From assembly GCA_016792585.1 (NCBI GenBank), contig JAEULB010000022.1, positions 1-51,239 of the forward strand: a stretch of DNA of 51,239 nt. Direction: 5' to 3'. The notes under the pieces are model-generated. The model was given only the letters and a program-made list of their open reading frames with translations. It did not search any database and had not been told where the DNA came from. The stretch's first letter is position 1. Each line of letters opens with the position of its first letter. Both the position numbers and the translations under genes were made by a program. Source of the stretch: Rhodospirillaceae bacterium. Lineage in GTDB: Bacteria > Pseudomonadota > Alphaproteobacteria > SHVZ01. This document shows, one piece after another, positions 23,604 through 31,233 of the stretch.

Positions 23604-24188
23604 CTACGCCGGCAGCGCGTAGCCGATCGCTTTCTCGATCTCGATCGTCTTCGCCACGGCCGGCCGCTGGATGATGCGGTCATGGTGGCGCGTGAGTCCG
23701 GGGAACGCCGCCGGGTCCGGCTTCAGCGACGATCCGAAGCGCCAGAACAGCCGGAACAGGTGGATGTCGGCGATCGAGTAGCGGTCGCCGACGGCCCAGT
23801 CGCGCCCGCCCAGCCGCTGCTCCGCCAGCGCCCAGATCCCTTGCGCGTATTCGAGGCCCTGGCTCCGCGCCGGGTGCACGCCCGAGGCCAGGAACGACAT
23901 CCACGACACGACCTCCGCCTCCTGCAGCGGATCCCCGTCCGGCAGCAGCTTCGCCGCGGGATAGGCGCGCGCGAGGTAGAACAGGATCCCCGCGACCTCG
24001 GTCAGCGCGTGCCCGTCGACCACCAGCGTCGGCACCTTGCCGCGCGGGTTGATCGCGAGGAATTCCGGCGCCCGCGTCCCCTTGCTGCCCAGCAACACCG
24101 GCCGGCTCTCGAACGCGGCACCGACTTCGTGCAGCGCGATGTGTGCTGCCATCGAGGACGAGCCGGGGGCGAAGTAGAGGGTGAGCAT
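23604..24188 (-). CDS. Glutathione S-transferase
   Basis: A 194-residue GST. The thioredoxin-fold N-terminal domain runs from MLTLYFAPGSSSMAAHIALHE, where the SSS-M turn holds the usual catalytic Ser, through NPRGKVPTLVVDGHALTEVA, which has the cis-Pro and the glutathione-binding region. The helical C-terminal domain has WAVGDRYSIADIHLFRLFW with the N-capping box. It is similar to beta-class bacterial GSTs. It is the last gene of a possible minus-strand unit after the two atypical genes upstream (gap of 9 bases), though it has host-like composition. Confidence 0.88.
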   Translation of the reverse strand: MLTLYFAPGSSSMAAHIALHEVGAAFESRPVLLGSKGTRAPEFLAINPRGKVPTLVVDGHALTEVAGILFYLARAYPAAKLLPDGDPLQEAEVVSWMSFLASGVHPARSQGLEYAQGIWALAEQRLGGRDWAVGDRYSIADIHLFRLFWRFGSSLKPDPAAFPGLTRHHDRIIQRPAVAKTIEIEKAIGYALPA

Positions 24189-24197
24189 GGGCGCGAC

Positions 24198-24392
24198 TCA
24201 GTTCCCCTCAAGCCGACGAAGTTGGCCAATGCGGCACATCAGGATTGCGGGCGCGTCACCTCGTCTTGCATTGGCTCGAATGGATGCTGGGAAAGCTGGG
24301 TGGACGTAGCGAATCTCGCCAGTTCCACGGACGTGTAGAACCTCACCGCCAAGATCGACCCAATTCCGTCGCGCGTCACGATGATTGCTCAT
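24198..24392 (-). CDS. Short hypothetical ORF in a lower-GC island
   Basis: A 64-residue ORF: MSNHRDARRNWVDLGGEVLH, then VRGTGEIRYVHPAFPAS and IRANARRGDAPAIL. Its codon third positions are much less GC-rich than in flanking genes, like the larger gene upstream, and GGGAG lies before the ATG. It lies 28 bases after that gene and 9 before the GST gene, all on the minus strand. No family assigned. The GTGE-RY-HP and ANARR pattern looks like real protein rather than chance, but evidence is limited. Confidence 0.4.
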   Translation of the reverse strand: MSNHRDARRNWVDLGGEVLHVRGTGEIRYVHPAFPASIRANARRGDAPAILMCRIGQLRRLEGN

Positions 24393-24420
24393 GTGCCTTA
24401 CTCCCTGATGCTTTGGCTCG

Positions 24421-25143
24421 CTATTTGCGCTCCAGTGCGCGCTCAAAGTCCCTGACGAGTGCCTCCGGGTCGCGCAATATTCGCTTCACGGCATGCTTGA
24501 GCTTCTTTGCCTCCTGTGTGCCTGGCACATTGTGGGGCTCAATCCAGCAAGACAGCCCGTGCCATTCCTCGGGGAAGACAATTTCCCAGAGGTTATTCTT
24601 CCAATGGCGCTGGGCATGGTCATGCAGGTCGCGAAGGGGATCTCTCAAGAGATCGCGGATCGCCTTCATTGGCGAAATGGGCTCGGATTGGTCCGGTAGC
24701 TCGATCGACCCTTGGTCTTCGTCGTCCACTTGAGGTTCCGTAATCCATTTCAGGATTCGGGGACTGCCGACCAAGAGCAGGAGCAACCTGTTGAAGAAGG
24801 CATCCCGACACATATGCGACTCATCTATTCGACGCTGAAGCTGCTCGGCGATCTCGTCGCTGATTGTCATGTTGACGAGAACCATCGCCTTTGAGTCGCT
24901 GTCCTTTGGACGGCTTTGCCTGTTTGCGTGAAGCTTCTCTGCCCAACTCCGAAGCGACTTCGCAACATATCTGCGGGCTTTGTCCGATAGCGGTGCCTTG
25001 CCGTTCATCGCTCGATCGAGTCGACGTAACTCGGCTTCCAGTATCCCTTCGACAAAAGCGTCTCGCTGCAATCCAGAGGCTTTGACGTAGCTTGCGAAGG
25101 CTTCGTAGAGGACCGACGCGAATTGAATGGTGATCTTTGCCAT
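24421..25143 (-). CDS. Unrecognised protein with two ribbon-helix-helix-like segments
   Basis: A 240-residue protein in lower-GC DNA. Residues 3-40 (KITIQFASVLYEAFASYV, then LQRDAFVEGILEAELRRL) and 87-126 (MVLVNMTISDEIAEQLQRRI, then CRDAFFNRLLLLLVGS) each fit a strand-helix-helix pattern. They share RDAF at the same relative place, 86 residues apart, which suggests internal duplication. The rest is charged and has a Trp-rich patch (HWKNNLWEIVFPEEWHGLSC). DNA binding is a reasonable guess for the repeats; the C-terminal half has no match I know. Base and codon use suggest horizontal transfer. Confidence 0.7.
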   Translation of the reverse strand: MAKITIQFASVLYEAFASYVKASGLQRDAFVEGILEAELRRLDRAMNGKAPLSDKARRYVAKSLRSWAEKLHANRQSRPKDSDSKAMVLVNMTISDEIAEQLQRRIDESHMCRDAFFNRLLLLLVGSPRILKWITEPQVDDEDQGSIELPDQSEPISPMKAIRDLLRDPLRDLHDHAQRHWKNNLWEIVFPEEWHGLSCWIEPHNVPGTQEAKKLKHAVKRILRDPEALVRDFERALERK

Positions 25144-25164
25144 CGATGCCTTCTCTGTTGAGTA

Positions 25165-25195
25165 CGGACCCTAACCCAATCTGTATTTCTTGTAA
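25165..25195 (-). promoter_or_regulatory. AT-rich upstream region of the two-segment gene, candidate promoter
   Basis: The minus strand reads TTTACA, 17 bases, then TAGGGT, about 25 bases before the ATG at 25143, in a markedly AT-rich stretch. Approximate -35/-10 match only. Confidence 0.3.
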
Positions 25196-25222
25196 AGAAA
25201 AAATCTCAGAGAAAAATCCTCA

Positions 25223-25238
25223 ATGCTTGACCAAGCAT
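25223..25238. promoter_or_regulatory. 16-bp palindrome upstream of the thiolase gene, operator candidate
   Basis: ATGCTTGACCAAGCAT is an inverted repeat with 6-bp arms and a 4-base centre, 69-84 bases upstream of the thiolase ATG and next to an AT-rich stretch. Placement and symmetry suggest a dimeric repressor site. The regulator is not in the window. Confidence 0.45.
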
Positions 25239-25306
25239 GCCCCATGCTGCACCGCCGCAACCCCCATGTTAGGGTGATAGCGTCCCCTTTCTCCCCAGGA
25301 GCCCCC

Positions 25307-26476
25307 ATGTCCGCCTGCATCATCGGCTGGTCGCATACCCCGTTCGGCAAGCATGACGCGCTCGACCTCGAGACGCTGATCGTCAAGGTCGCGCGCGAGG
25401 CCGTGGCCGATGCGGGGCTGGAGCCGAAGGACATCGATGCGATCTATCTCGGCCACCTGAACGCGGGCTTCGTGCGCCAGGAGTTCCCGTCGTCGCTGAC
25501 GCTGCAGGCCTACGACGAGTGGCGGTTCAAGCCGGCGACCCGGGTCGAGAACGCGTGCGCGACCGGCTCGGCGGCGATCCATCAGGGGCTGAACGCGATC
25601 GCGGCGAAGAAGGCCAGGCGCGTGCTCGTGGTCGGCGTCGAGAAGATGACCGAGGTCACCGGCCAGCAGGTCGGCGAGTGCCTGATCCGCGCCTCCTACC
25701 TCAAGGAAGAGGGCGAGACCCAGGGCGGCTTCGCCGGCATCTTCGGCGGCATCACCAACCTCTATTTCCAGAAGCACGGCGACCAGTCGGACGCGCTCGC
25801 GCGCATCGCGGCGAAGAACCACAAGAACGGCTCCGTCAATCCGCTGGCGCATATGCGGAAGGAGCTGAGCTACGAGTTCTGCCGCAACGCCTCCGACAAG
25901 AATCCGTTCGTCGCCGGCCCGCTCAAGCGCTCGGATTGCTCGCTGGTCTCCGATGGGGCGGCGGCCGTGGTGCTGGCCGATCTCGACACGGCGCTCGCGT
26001 CCAGGAAGGCGGTCGCGTTCCGCGCGGCCGAGCACGTGAACGACTTCCTGCCGATGAGCCGCCGCGACATCACCCTCTTCGAGGGCTGCGAGGTCGCGTG
26101 GAAGAAGGCGCTGTCGAACGCGAAGCTCGGCCTCTCCGATCTCAGCCTCGTCGAGACGCATGACTGCTTCACCGTGGCCGAGCTGATCGAGTACGAGGCC
26201 ATGGGGCTGACGCCCCGCGGCCAGGGCTTCCGCGCGATCCAGGAGGGCTGGACCGAGAAGACCGGCAAGCTTCCGGTCAATCCCTCGGGCGGGCTCAAGT
26301 CCAAGGGCCATCCGGTCGGCGCCACCGGCGTCTCCATGCACGTCATGGGCGCGATGCAGGTGACGGGCACGGCCGGCGAGATCCAGGTGCCGGGCGCGAA
26401 GCTCGCCGGGATCTTCAACATGGGCGGCGCGGCGGTGGCGAACTACGTTTCCATTCTCGAGCCGCTGCGCACCTAG
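25307..26476 (+). CDS. Thiolase family protein (acetyl-CoA acetyltransferase / SCP-x-like)
   Basis: A 389-residue thiolase-fold enzyme. The acyl-binding Cys is Cys84 (VENACATGSAAIHQGL), the His is in SGGLKSKGHPVGATGVS near residue 334, and CSLVSDGAAAVVLAD lies between. The usual second Cys motif near the end (C-x-G) is replaced by NMGGAAVANYVSIL, which is typical of the SCP-x-like thiolase branch. It probably acts on acyl-CoA in beta-oxidation, sterol or branched-acid breakdown. The start was chosen for AGGAG ahead of the ATG. It ends tail-to-tail with a GNAT gene, overlapping by four bases. Confidence 0.87.
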   Translation: MSACIIGWSHTPFGKHDALDLETLIVKVAREAVADAGLEPKDIDAIYLGHLNAGFVRQEFPSSLTLQAYDEWRFKPATRVENACATGSAAIHQGLNAIAAKKARRVLVVGVEKMTEVTGQQVGECLIRASYLKEEGETQGGFAGIFGGITNLYFQKHGDQSDALARIAAKNHKNGSVNPLAHMRKELSYEFCRNASDKNPFVAGPLKRSDCSLVSDGAAAVVLADLDTALASRKAVAFRAAEHVNDFLPMSRRDITLFEGCEVAWKKALSNAKLGLSDLSLVETHDCFTVAELIEYEAMGLTPRGQGFRAIQEGWTEKTGKLPVNPSGGLKSKGHPVGATGVSMHVMGAMQVTGTAGEIQVPGAKLAGIFNMGGAAVANYVSILEPLRT

Positions 26477-27066
26477 ATCCGCGACAGCGACGCGGCTGGC
26501 GACGCCTGCCATCGGGCGAGCGTCATCAGCATGCGTCGCATCATGCTCTTGTGCACGAGGTTCTCGCCGACCTTCTCGAATCCGAGCCGGAGGGCAACCG
26601 CGAACGAGGCGGCGTTGTCCATCGGCACGAAGGCGATGACGGGATCGACACCGAGAATCTCGAAGGCGAGCAGCAGCATCGCCGCGGCAGCCTCGACGGA
26701 ATAGCCGCGGCCGCGATGCGGCGGGTCGATGGAGTAGGTGATCTCGGCGGCGCGCGCGCCGGTCGCGCGCTCGATCGGCCTCAGCTGCACATGGCCGATG
26801 GCATCGTTGCTGGCGCGCTCCGCCACGACGAGATAGCCCATGCCCGACACGCGCCATTCGCCGGCGTGATGGCGGCAAAGCTCTTCGTATGCGGGACGGT
26901 CCGGCATTCCGCCGAGGACGTCGGCCTCGCCGGTCTTCGGGGCCTCCGAGAGATAGCGCTCGACGTCGCTCTCCAGCATCGGGCGCAGGACAAGCCGAGG
27001 CGTCGCCATCCGGGGAACGACGTCGCCATTGAGCCTGACAAGCTGATAGTCGACCGTGAAGACCAT
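26473..27066 (-). CDS. GNAT family N-acetyltransferase (RimJ/RimL-like)
   Basis: A 197-residue acetyltransferase. RMATPRLVLRPMLESDVERY is the common N-terminal strand-helix of RimJ-like enzymes, YSIDPPHRGRGYSVEAAAAM is the acetyl-CoA loop and NAASFAVALRLGFEKVGEN is the NxxSxxVxxxxGF motif. Its relative at 27819-28436 shares the ARAAEITYSIDP...HRGRGY pattern. A GTG seven codons upstream is an alternative start. The target is unknown. Confidence 0.85.
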   Translation of the reverse strand: MVFTVDYQLVRLNGDVVPRMATPRLVLRPMLESDVERYLSEAPKTGEADVLGGMPDRPAYEELCRHHAGEWRVSGMGYLVVAERASNDAIGHVQLRPIERATGARAAEITYSIDPPHRGRGYSVEAAAAMLLLAFEILGVDPVIAFVPMDNAASFAVALRLGFEKVGENLVHKSMMRRMLMTLARWQASPAASLSRI

Positions 27067-27110
27067 GGGCGAAGATCTCCGCTTCACCCCACCTGATGCA
27101 TGTTACATCA

Positions 27111-27124
27111 TGAATGATCGTTCA
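27111..27124. promoter_or_regulatory. Near-palindrome between divergent GNAT and oxidoreductase genes
   Basis: TGAATGATCGTTCA is a 14-bp inverted repeat with one mismatched pair, in the 150-base divergent gap. The position suits control of either gene by a TetR-like repressor. It resembles GAACGATCGTTC at 20674. Confidence 0.35.
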
Positions 27125-27217
27125 CTCAAGCGGCAAATGTCTCAGATACTTGAATATTCCAAGGCCGCAGCGCGGTAGCCGCGGGAACCGGCTGAGGCTA
27201 AGAACATTGCCGCAAGC

Positions 27218-27799
27218 ATGCGCACCCTCACGATCCTCGCCCATCCGTCACCCCGGGGCTTCAACGCCGAGGTCTTCTCCGCAGCCCTTTCAGGCTTGAA
27301 GGAGGCAGGACACGAGCTCCGCACGCTCGATCTCTACGGGGAAGCGTTCGAAGCTCGGCTCTCGGAGCCGGAGTGGCGTACCAACTCGGACGTGCCGGAT
27401 AACCGGAAGCCGGTGGAGGCGCTGGTCCGGGACCTGGAATGGGCGGAGGCGCTGGTCTTCGTGTTCCCGACCTGGTGGTCGGGTCTGCCGGCGATCCTCA
27501 AGGGCTGGCTCGACCGCGTGTTCCTGCCCGGCGTCGCCTTCGACCTCGCGGAGGGCGGGCCGATCCGCGCCAAGCTGACCGGGCTTCGCGTGTGGGCGGT
27601 GATCACGACCTGCGGCTCGACGCCGCTTCAGGTGCTGGCGTTGTTGGATCCCGTGCGCGTGCACATGCGCGCGCTGAGGCTCGCGGTCGCGCCCAGGGCG
27701 AAGCCGGTGTTCATGCGGCTGTATCGAATGGATTCGGTCAGCGCCGAGGAGAGGGCCCGGTTCCTGTCGCGTGTAAGAGAAAGAATGCGGACGCTTTAG
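27218..27799 (+). CDS. NAD(P)H-dependent oxidoreductase, flavodoxin-like fold
   Basis: A 193-residue flavodoxin-fold protein of the NQO/KefF/MdaB type. MRTLTILAHPSPRGFNAEVF is the FMN phosphate-binding loop, DLEWAEALVFVFPTWWSGLP the flavin-ring loop with the typical P-x-WW motif, and ILKGWLDRVFLPGVAFDL follows. It likely reduces quinones or electrophiles with two electrons, in the cytoplasm. A hairpin shared with the convergent GNAT gene follows its stop. Confidence 0.87.
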   Translation: MRTLTILAHPSPRGFNAEVFSAALSGLKEAGHELRTLDLYGEAFEARLSEPEWRTNSDVPDNRKPVEALVRDLEWAEALVFVFPTWWSGLPAILKGWLDRVFLPGVAFDLAEGGPIRAKLTGLRVWAVITTCGSTPLQVLALLDPVRVHMRALRLAVAPRAKPVFMRLYRMDSVSAEERARFLSRVRERMRTL

Positions 27800-27822
27800 G
27801 GGCTTCGCGGAGCGAAGCCTAA
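27792..27822. terminator. Bidirectional hairpin terminator (19-bp GGCTTCGC element, copy 1)
   Basis: GGCTTCGC (27799-27806) pairs perfectly with GCGAAGCC (27810-27817) around GGA, and CTTTA / TAAAG extend the stem past a two-base bulge. It lies exactly between two converging stop codons. The core 19 bases are the reverse complement of the hairpin at 44303-44321. Confidence 0.6.
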
Positions 27823-28436
27823 AGGTCGGTCGCAATAGGCGACGGCAGCACGCCCATCGCTCGCCTTTGTGCCCGCCACATCGCCAGGGGCAGGATGTAG
27901 CGGCGCATCACGCGGCCATGCATCTTGCCGGTGGAGACCCAGGCGAAGCCGTTCTTCTCGACCACGCGCGCCGCGGCCTCGTCATCCGGATCGATGCAGG
28001 CGACGACGTAGTCCATCCCGGCGCGCTCGAACGCGTCGGCGACCACGACGCCGACGGCCTCCGTCGCATAGCCTTTGTCGCGATGCGCGGCGTCGGTCGC
28101 GAAGGTCAGCTCGGCGGCGCGGCCCGAGGTGCGGTCGGCAATGTATTTGAGACGGACATGACCCACGGTCTCGTCGTCATGACAGACCATCAGGTAACCG
28201 AGGCCGTACCTGTGCCACTCGCCCTCGAACATCCGGCGAAGCTCATCGAGCTTCTCCGGGTCCGGCGGCGGCGAGGCGAGATAGCGGCGGTTGAGGCCGC
28301 GATTGGCCTCGTAGATCCGCTCGACGTCGCCGGACGCCATCGGCCGCAGGCGCAAACGCGGGCTCGCCAGGGCTGGCCCGAAGGCAGCCTGGCGGCCCAA
28401 ACGCATATAGCTGGAGAAGGGTGCGGCAAGGGTCAT
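27819..28436 (-). CDS. GNAT family N-acetyltransferase (RimJ/RimL-like)
   Basis: A 205-residue acetyltransferase related to the one at 26473-27066. ALASPRLRLRPMASGDVERI starts the fold, AELTFATDAAHRDKGYATEA is the CoA-binding loop, and EAAARVVEKNGFAWVSTGKM is the C-terminal motif, followed by MRRYILPLAMW. The two copies flank the flavodoxin-fold oxidoreductase and probably arose by duplication. The substrate is unknown. The frame includes an N-terminal extension of about 25 residues before the RimJ-like part. Confidence 0.85.
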   Translation of the reverse strand: MTLAAPFSSYMRLGRQAAFGPALASPRLRLRPMASGDVERIYEANRGLNRRYLASPPPDPEKLDELRRMFEGEWHRYGLGYLMVCHDDETVGHVRLKYIADRTSGRAAELTFATDAAHRDKGYATEAVGVVVADAFERAGMDYVVACIDPDDEAAARVVEKNGFAWVSTGKMHGRVMRRYILPLAMWRAQRRAMGVLPSPIATDL

Positions 28437-28631
28437 GGTCCCTTTTTAGGACCCGACTAGTGAACAATCCCTTAATACGCTTTTATGTCTATTCTGTCAA
28501 TGAATTAACTCAAATGTGATCTATAGGAAGGTCTGGAGGCGCATTCCGGTCTAGCGGTAGCCGAAATCCTTGATTGCCCTTGCTTCTTCCATCGCCAAAG
28601 ACCATCTCGGATCGACCCCGCCGGAGCCCTC

Positions 28632-29399
28632 ATGGACGACCTTCTTCACCTTGCCGCCGACCCCACCGCCTGGGCGGCGCTCGCCACCCTGATCGTGATG
28701 GAGGTGGTGCTCGGCATCGACAACCTGATCTTCATCTCGATCCTGACCAACCGCCTGCCGGAAGCGCATCGGGCAAAGGCAAGGCGCATCGGCATCGGCC
28801 TCGCGCTGATCATGCGCATCGGGCTGCTCGGCACCATCGCGTGGATCGTGCAGCTGACCAACCCGCTGTTCGAGCTCTTCGGCCACGGCTTCTCCTGGCG
28901 CGACCTGATCCTGATCGCCGGCGGCCTCTTCCTGGTGTGGAAGGCGACGCGCGAGATCCATCACACGGTCGAGCCCGTGCCCGGCGACTCCATGTTCAGC
29001 AAGAAGGCGGCGTCGATCGGGTTCTCTGCCGCGATCGTGCAGATCCTGATGCTCGACCTCGTGTTCTCGGTCGATTCCATCATCACCGCGGTCGGCATGA
29101 CCGACGACGTGCCGATCATGGTGATCGCGGTGCTGGTCGCGGTCGCGGTGATGATGCTCGCCGTCAACCCGCTCTCGGCGTTCATCCAGGCGAACCCCAG
29201 CATCGTGATGCTGGCGCTGGGCTTCCTCCTGATGATCGGCATGGTGCTGATCGCCGACGGCTTCGGCGTGCATGTGCCGAAGGGCTATATCTACGCGGCG
29301 ATGTCGTTCTCGGCGCTGATAGAGGGGCTGAACATGCTCTCGCGCCGTGCGCGGAAGAGGCGGGAGGAGATTCGCCGGGCGCTGGATGAGGTGAGCTAA
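28632..29399 (+). CDS. TerC family integral membrane protein
   Basis: A 255-residue membrane protein with seven or more helices. The duplicated acidic motif of the family is present: [14 protein letters not shown] with Glu24 and Asp30, and [15 protein letters not shown] in the second half. The C-terminus is basic and cytoplasmic. TerC proteins export manganese or load metals during secretion, and some are tellurite-resistance linked. The 195-base upstream gap holds an AT-rich promoter-like stretch (28460-28530), and I see no clear yybP-ykoY manganese riboswitch there. Confidence 0.9.
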   Translation: MDDLLHLAADPTAWAALATLIVMEVVLGIDNLIFISILTNRLPEAHRAKARRIGIGLALIMRIGLLGTIAWIVQLTNPLFELFGHGFSWRDLILIAGGLFLVWKATREIHHTVEPVPGDSMFSKKAASIGFSAAIVQILMLDLVFSVDSIITAVGMTDDVPIMVIAVLVAVAVMMLAVNPLSAFIQANPSIVMLALGFLLMIGMVLIADGFGVHVPKGYIYAAMSFSALIEGLNMLSRRARKRREEIRRALDEVS

Positions 29400-29405
29400 A
29401 AGAAA

Positions 29406-29443
29406 GGGTCTGCGGACCCTCGCTTGGTGGTCCCGCTCGGGAC
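29406..29443. repeat. Partial, degenerate copy of the 115-bp repeat (left end) with hairpins
   Basis: GTCTGCGGACCCTCGCTTGG and the following TGG match GTCTACGGACGCTCGCCTGG and the following TGG of the copy at 45366 with few changes. The similarity starts just after the stop codon in both places. Within it GGGTC-TGCG-GACCC and GTCCC-GCTC-GGGAC form small hairpins. Confidence 0.5.
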
Positions 29444-29450
29444 AATATGA

Positions 29451-29486
29451 AAAGCCCTCCGTCATCGACGGAGGGCTTTCCTTTTC
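29451..29486. terminator. Strong bidirectional intrinsic terminator
   Basis: AAAGCCCTCCGT (29451-29462) and ACGGAGGGCTTT (29468-29479) form a perfect 12-bp stem with a 5-base loop, followed by CCTTTTCC. It separates the convergent TerC and binding-protein genes. Confidence 0.88.
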
Positions 29487-29532
29487 CCGAGCGTAACGGC
29501 ACGCATCAGGCGAGGGACCGTGGTCTCCTCTC

Positions 29533-31110
29533 CTAGTTCTTGGTCACGTTCCAAAACACCGGCAGGTGCGTCGACACCATGCCCACGACGTTCTTCCGCC
29601 ACGCCTCCGGCGACGCCGCCTGTCCCAGGTTCACCGCCGGCTGCTGCTCCATCAAGGCCCGGTGATAGACCTCGATCGCCGCCTTCCGGGACGCGTCGTC
29701 GGGGGCATTCAGGAACTTGGTCCGGAGCGCCTCCGTCGCTTCGTCGCAGGGCCAGCCGAACCAGTTCTTGCCGTCGCACTGCATCGGCGTGCCGAGGTTG
29801 GTCAGCGGATGGTGGAAGGTCATGCCGGTGCCGTTGGTGGTGAAGAAGTTCCAGCCGCCCTGGTCGATCGGGTCCTTCTTCTGGATGCGGCCGATGAATC
29901 CGCTCCAGTCGACCACCTGCTCTTCGACGTTGAGCCCGATCTCCTTCATCCTCGGGATCGCGACCGAGGTCAGTGCGTAGATGACCGGGATCTCCTTGGT
30001 GTTCACGACGACGATCTTCTCGCCCTTGTAGCCGGACTCGGCCAGGAGCTGCTTCGCCTTGGCGATGTCGCGCTTGGCATAGGGCTCGGATCCCGCTTCG
30101 GTACCGTAGGCGGTGCCGCAGACGAAGTAGGAGCCGCAGGTCCGCCACCAGCGCTGGTCGCCATAGGCCGCCTGCATGAACTCGGTCTGGTCGGCGAAGG
30201 CATAGGCCAGCGCCTGGCGCGCCTTCACGTTGTTGAACGGCGGCAGCAGCGCGTTCGTCCGCCCGATGTTGATCCAGCCCAGCGGATGCAGGATCTGCAG
30301 CGTGATCTCGGGGTTGGCCGAGAGGATCTTCACGAAGTCCGCCGGCGGGTTGTTCCAGTAATCGACCTCGCCGCGGCCGAGTGCCGCCGCGGTGGTGTTG
30401 GCGTCGGGGAGGATGGTCCACTCGACCTTGTCGAGCTTCACCACCTTGCCGCCGGAGAAGAAGCTGGGCGCCTCGCTGCGCGGCACGTAGTCCTTGTTCT
30501 TCTCGTAGAGCACCTTGGCGCCGGGCTTCCATTCGGAGGCAACGAACTTGTAGGGGCCGGAGCCGACCGAGCTCGTGATCGACGTGTTGGGATCGGTCTC
30601 CGCCACTTTCTGCGGCATGAACACGGGACCCGCGAGACCGAGCGAGTAGAGCGTGAGCGCGTAGGGTTCCTTCAGCTTGATCACGAAGGTGTTCGGGTTC
30701 GGCGCCTCCAGCGACGCGATCGACGGCGAGAGCTTCTGGCCGACGGGGGCCCGCGCCATCCAGCGCTTCAAGGACGGCACGAGGTCGGCCGAGGTCACCG
30801 GCGTGCCGTCATGCCACTTGAGGCCCGGACGCAGCGTGAAGGTGTAGGTGAGCTTGTCCGCCGAGACCTCGACGCCCTGCGCCATCTGCGGCTGCGGCGT
30901 CAGGTTGGCGTCCAGCGCCATCAGGCTGTCGTAGATCATCAGCCCGTGGATGTAGGTGATCGCCGCGGTGACGTTGACGGGATCCAGCACCTTGAGGTCG
31001 GCATGCGGCACGACCTTCAGCACCTTTTCCTGGGCGGTCGCCGGCGAGAGCGAGAAGGCTGCCGCGGCGAGCGCGGATGCCGCGAATACCAGACGCGAAG
31101 ACGATTTCAT
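29533..31110 (-). CDS. ABC transporter substrate-binding protein, family 5 (peptide/nickel type)
   Basis: A 525-residue periplasmic binding protein with a signal peptide (cleavage near residue 26, SPATA-QEK). Typical family 5 segments are LRPGLKWHDGTPVTSADLV, GSGPYKFVASEWKPGAKVLY and NNVKARQALAYAFAD. It should deliver peptides or similar small molecules to an inner-membrane permease, but no permease or ATPase gene is adjacent, so it is an orphan here. It is divergent from a prolyl aminopeptidase, with two dyads between, which hints at peptide use. Confidence 0.9.
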   Translation of the reverse strand: MKSSSRLVFAASALAAAAFSLSPATAQEKVLKVVPHADLKVLDPVNVTAAITYIHGLMIYDSLMALDANLTPQPQMAQGVEVSADKLTYTFTLRPGLKWHDGTPVTSADLVPSLKRWMARAPVGQKLSPSIASLEAPNPNTFVIKLKEPYALTLYSLGLAGPVFMPQKVAETDPNTSITSSVGSGPYKFVASEWKPGAKVLYEKNKDYVPRSEAPSFFSGGKVVKLDKVEWTILPDANTTAAALGRGEVDYWNNPPADFVKILSANPEITLQILHPLGWINIGRTNALLPPFNNVKARQALAYAFADQTEFMQAAYGDQRWWRTCGSYFVCGTAYGTEAGSEPYAKRDIAKAKQLLAESGYKGEKIVVVNTKEIPVIYALTSVAIPRMKEIGLNVEEQVVDWSGFIGRIQKKDPIDQGGWNFFTTNGTGMTFHHPLTNLGTPMQCDGKNWFGWPCDEATEALRTKFLNAPDDASRKAAIEVYHRALMEQQPAVNLGQAASPEAWRKNVVGMVSTHLPVFWNVTKN

Positions 31111-31160
31111 AAGTCATCCCTCCTGTGATTTAAGACGACGCCCTTCGTTTTATTGTATTC

Positions 31161-31203
31161 GTCAAGGTTTGTTCTTGACGTTGACTTAGATCGATACGTA
31201 TCG
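31161..31203. promoter_or_regulatory. Two dyads in the divergent binding-protein / aminopeptidase promoter region
   Basis: GTCAAG (31161-31166) and CTTGAC (31174-31179) form a 6-bp inverted repeat with a 7-base gap. Next, CGATACGTATCG (31192-31203) is a perfect 12-bp palindrome. TTGACG and TTGACT lie among them as -35-like hexamers. These are operator candidates for coordinate control of both genes. Confidence 0.45.
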
Positions 31204-31233
31204 TCGCCGCGTTTCATTGAAACGGAGAGCGGC

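Noticed and set aside
28440..28631. yybP-ykoY manganese riboswitch before the TerC gene
   Set aside because: Such riboswitches often precede TerC genes, but the conserved core could not be found in this leader.
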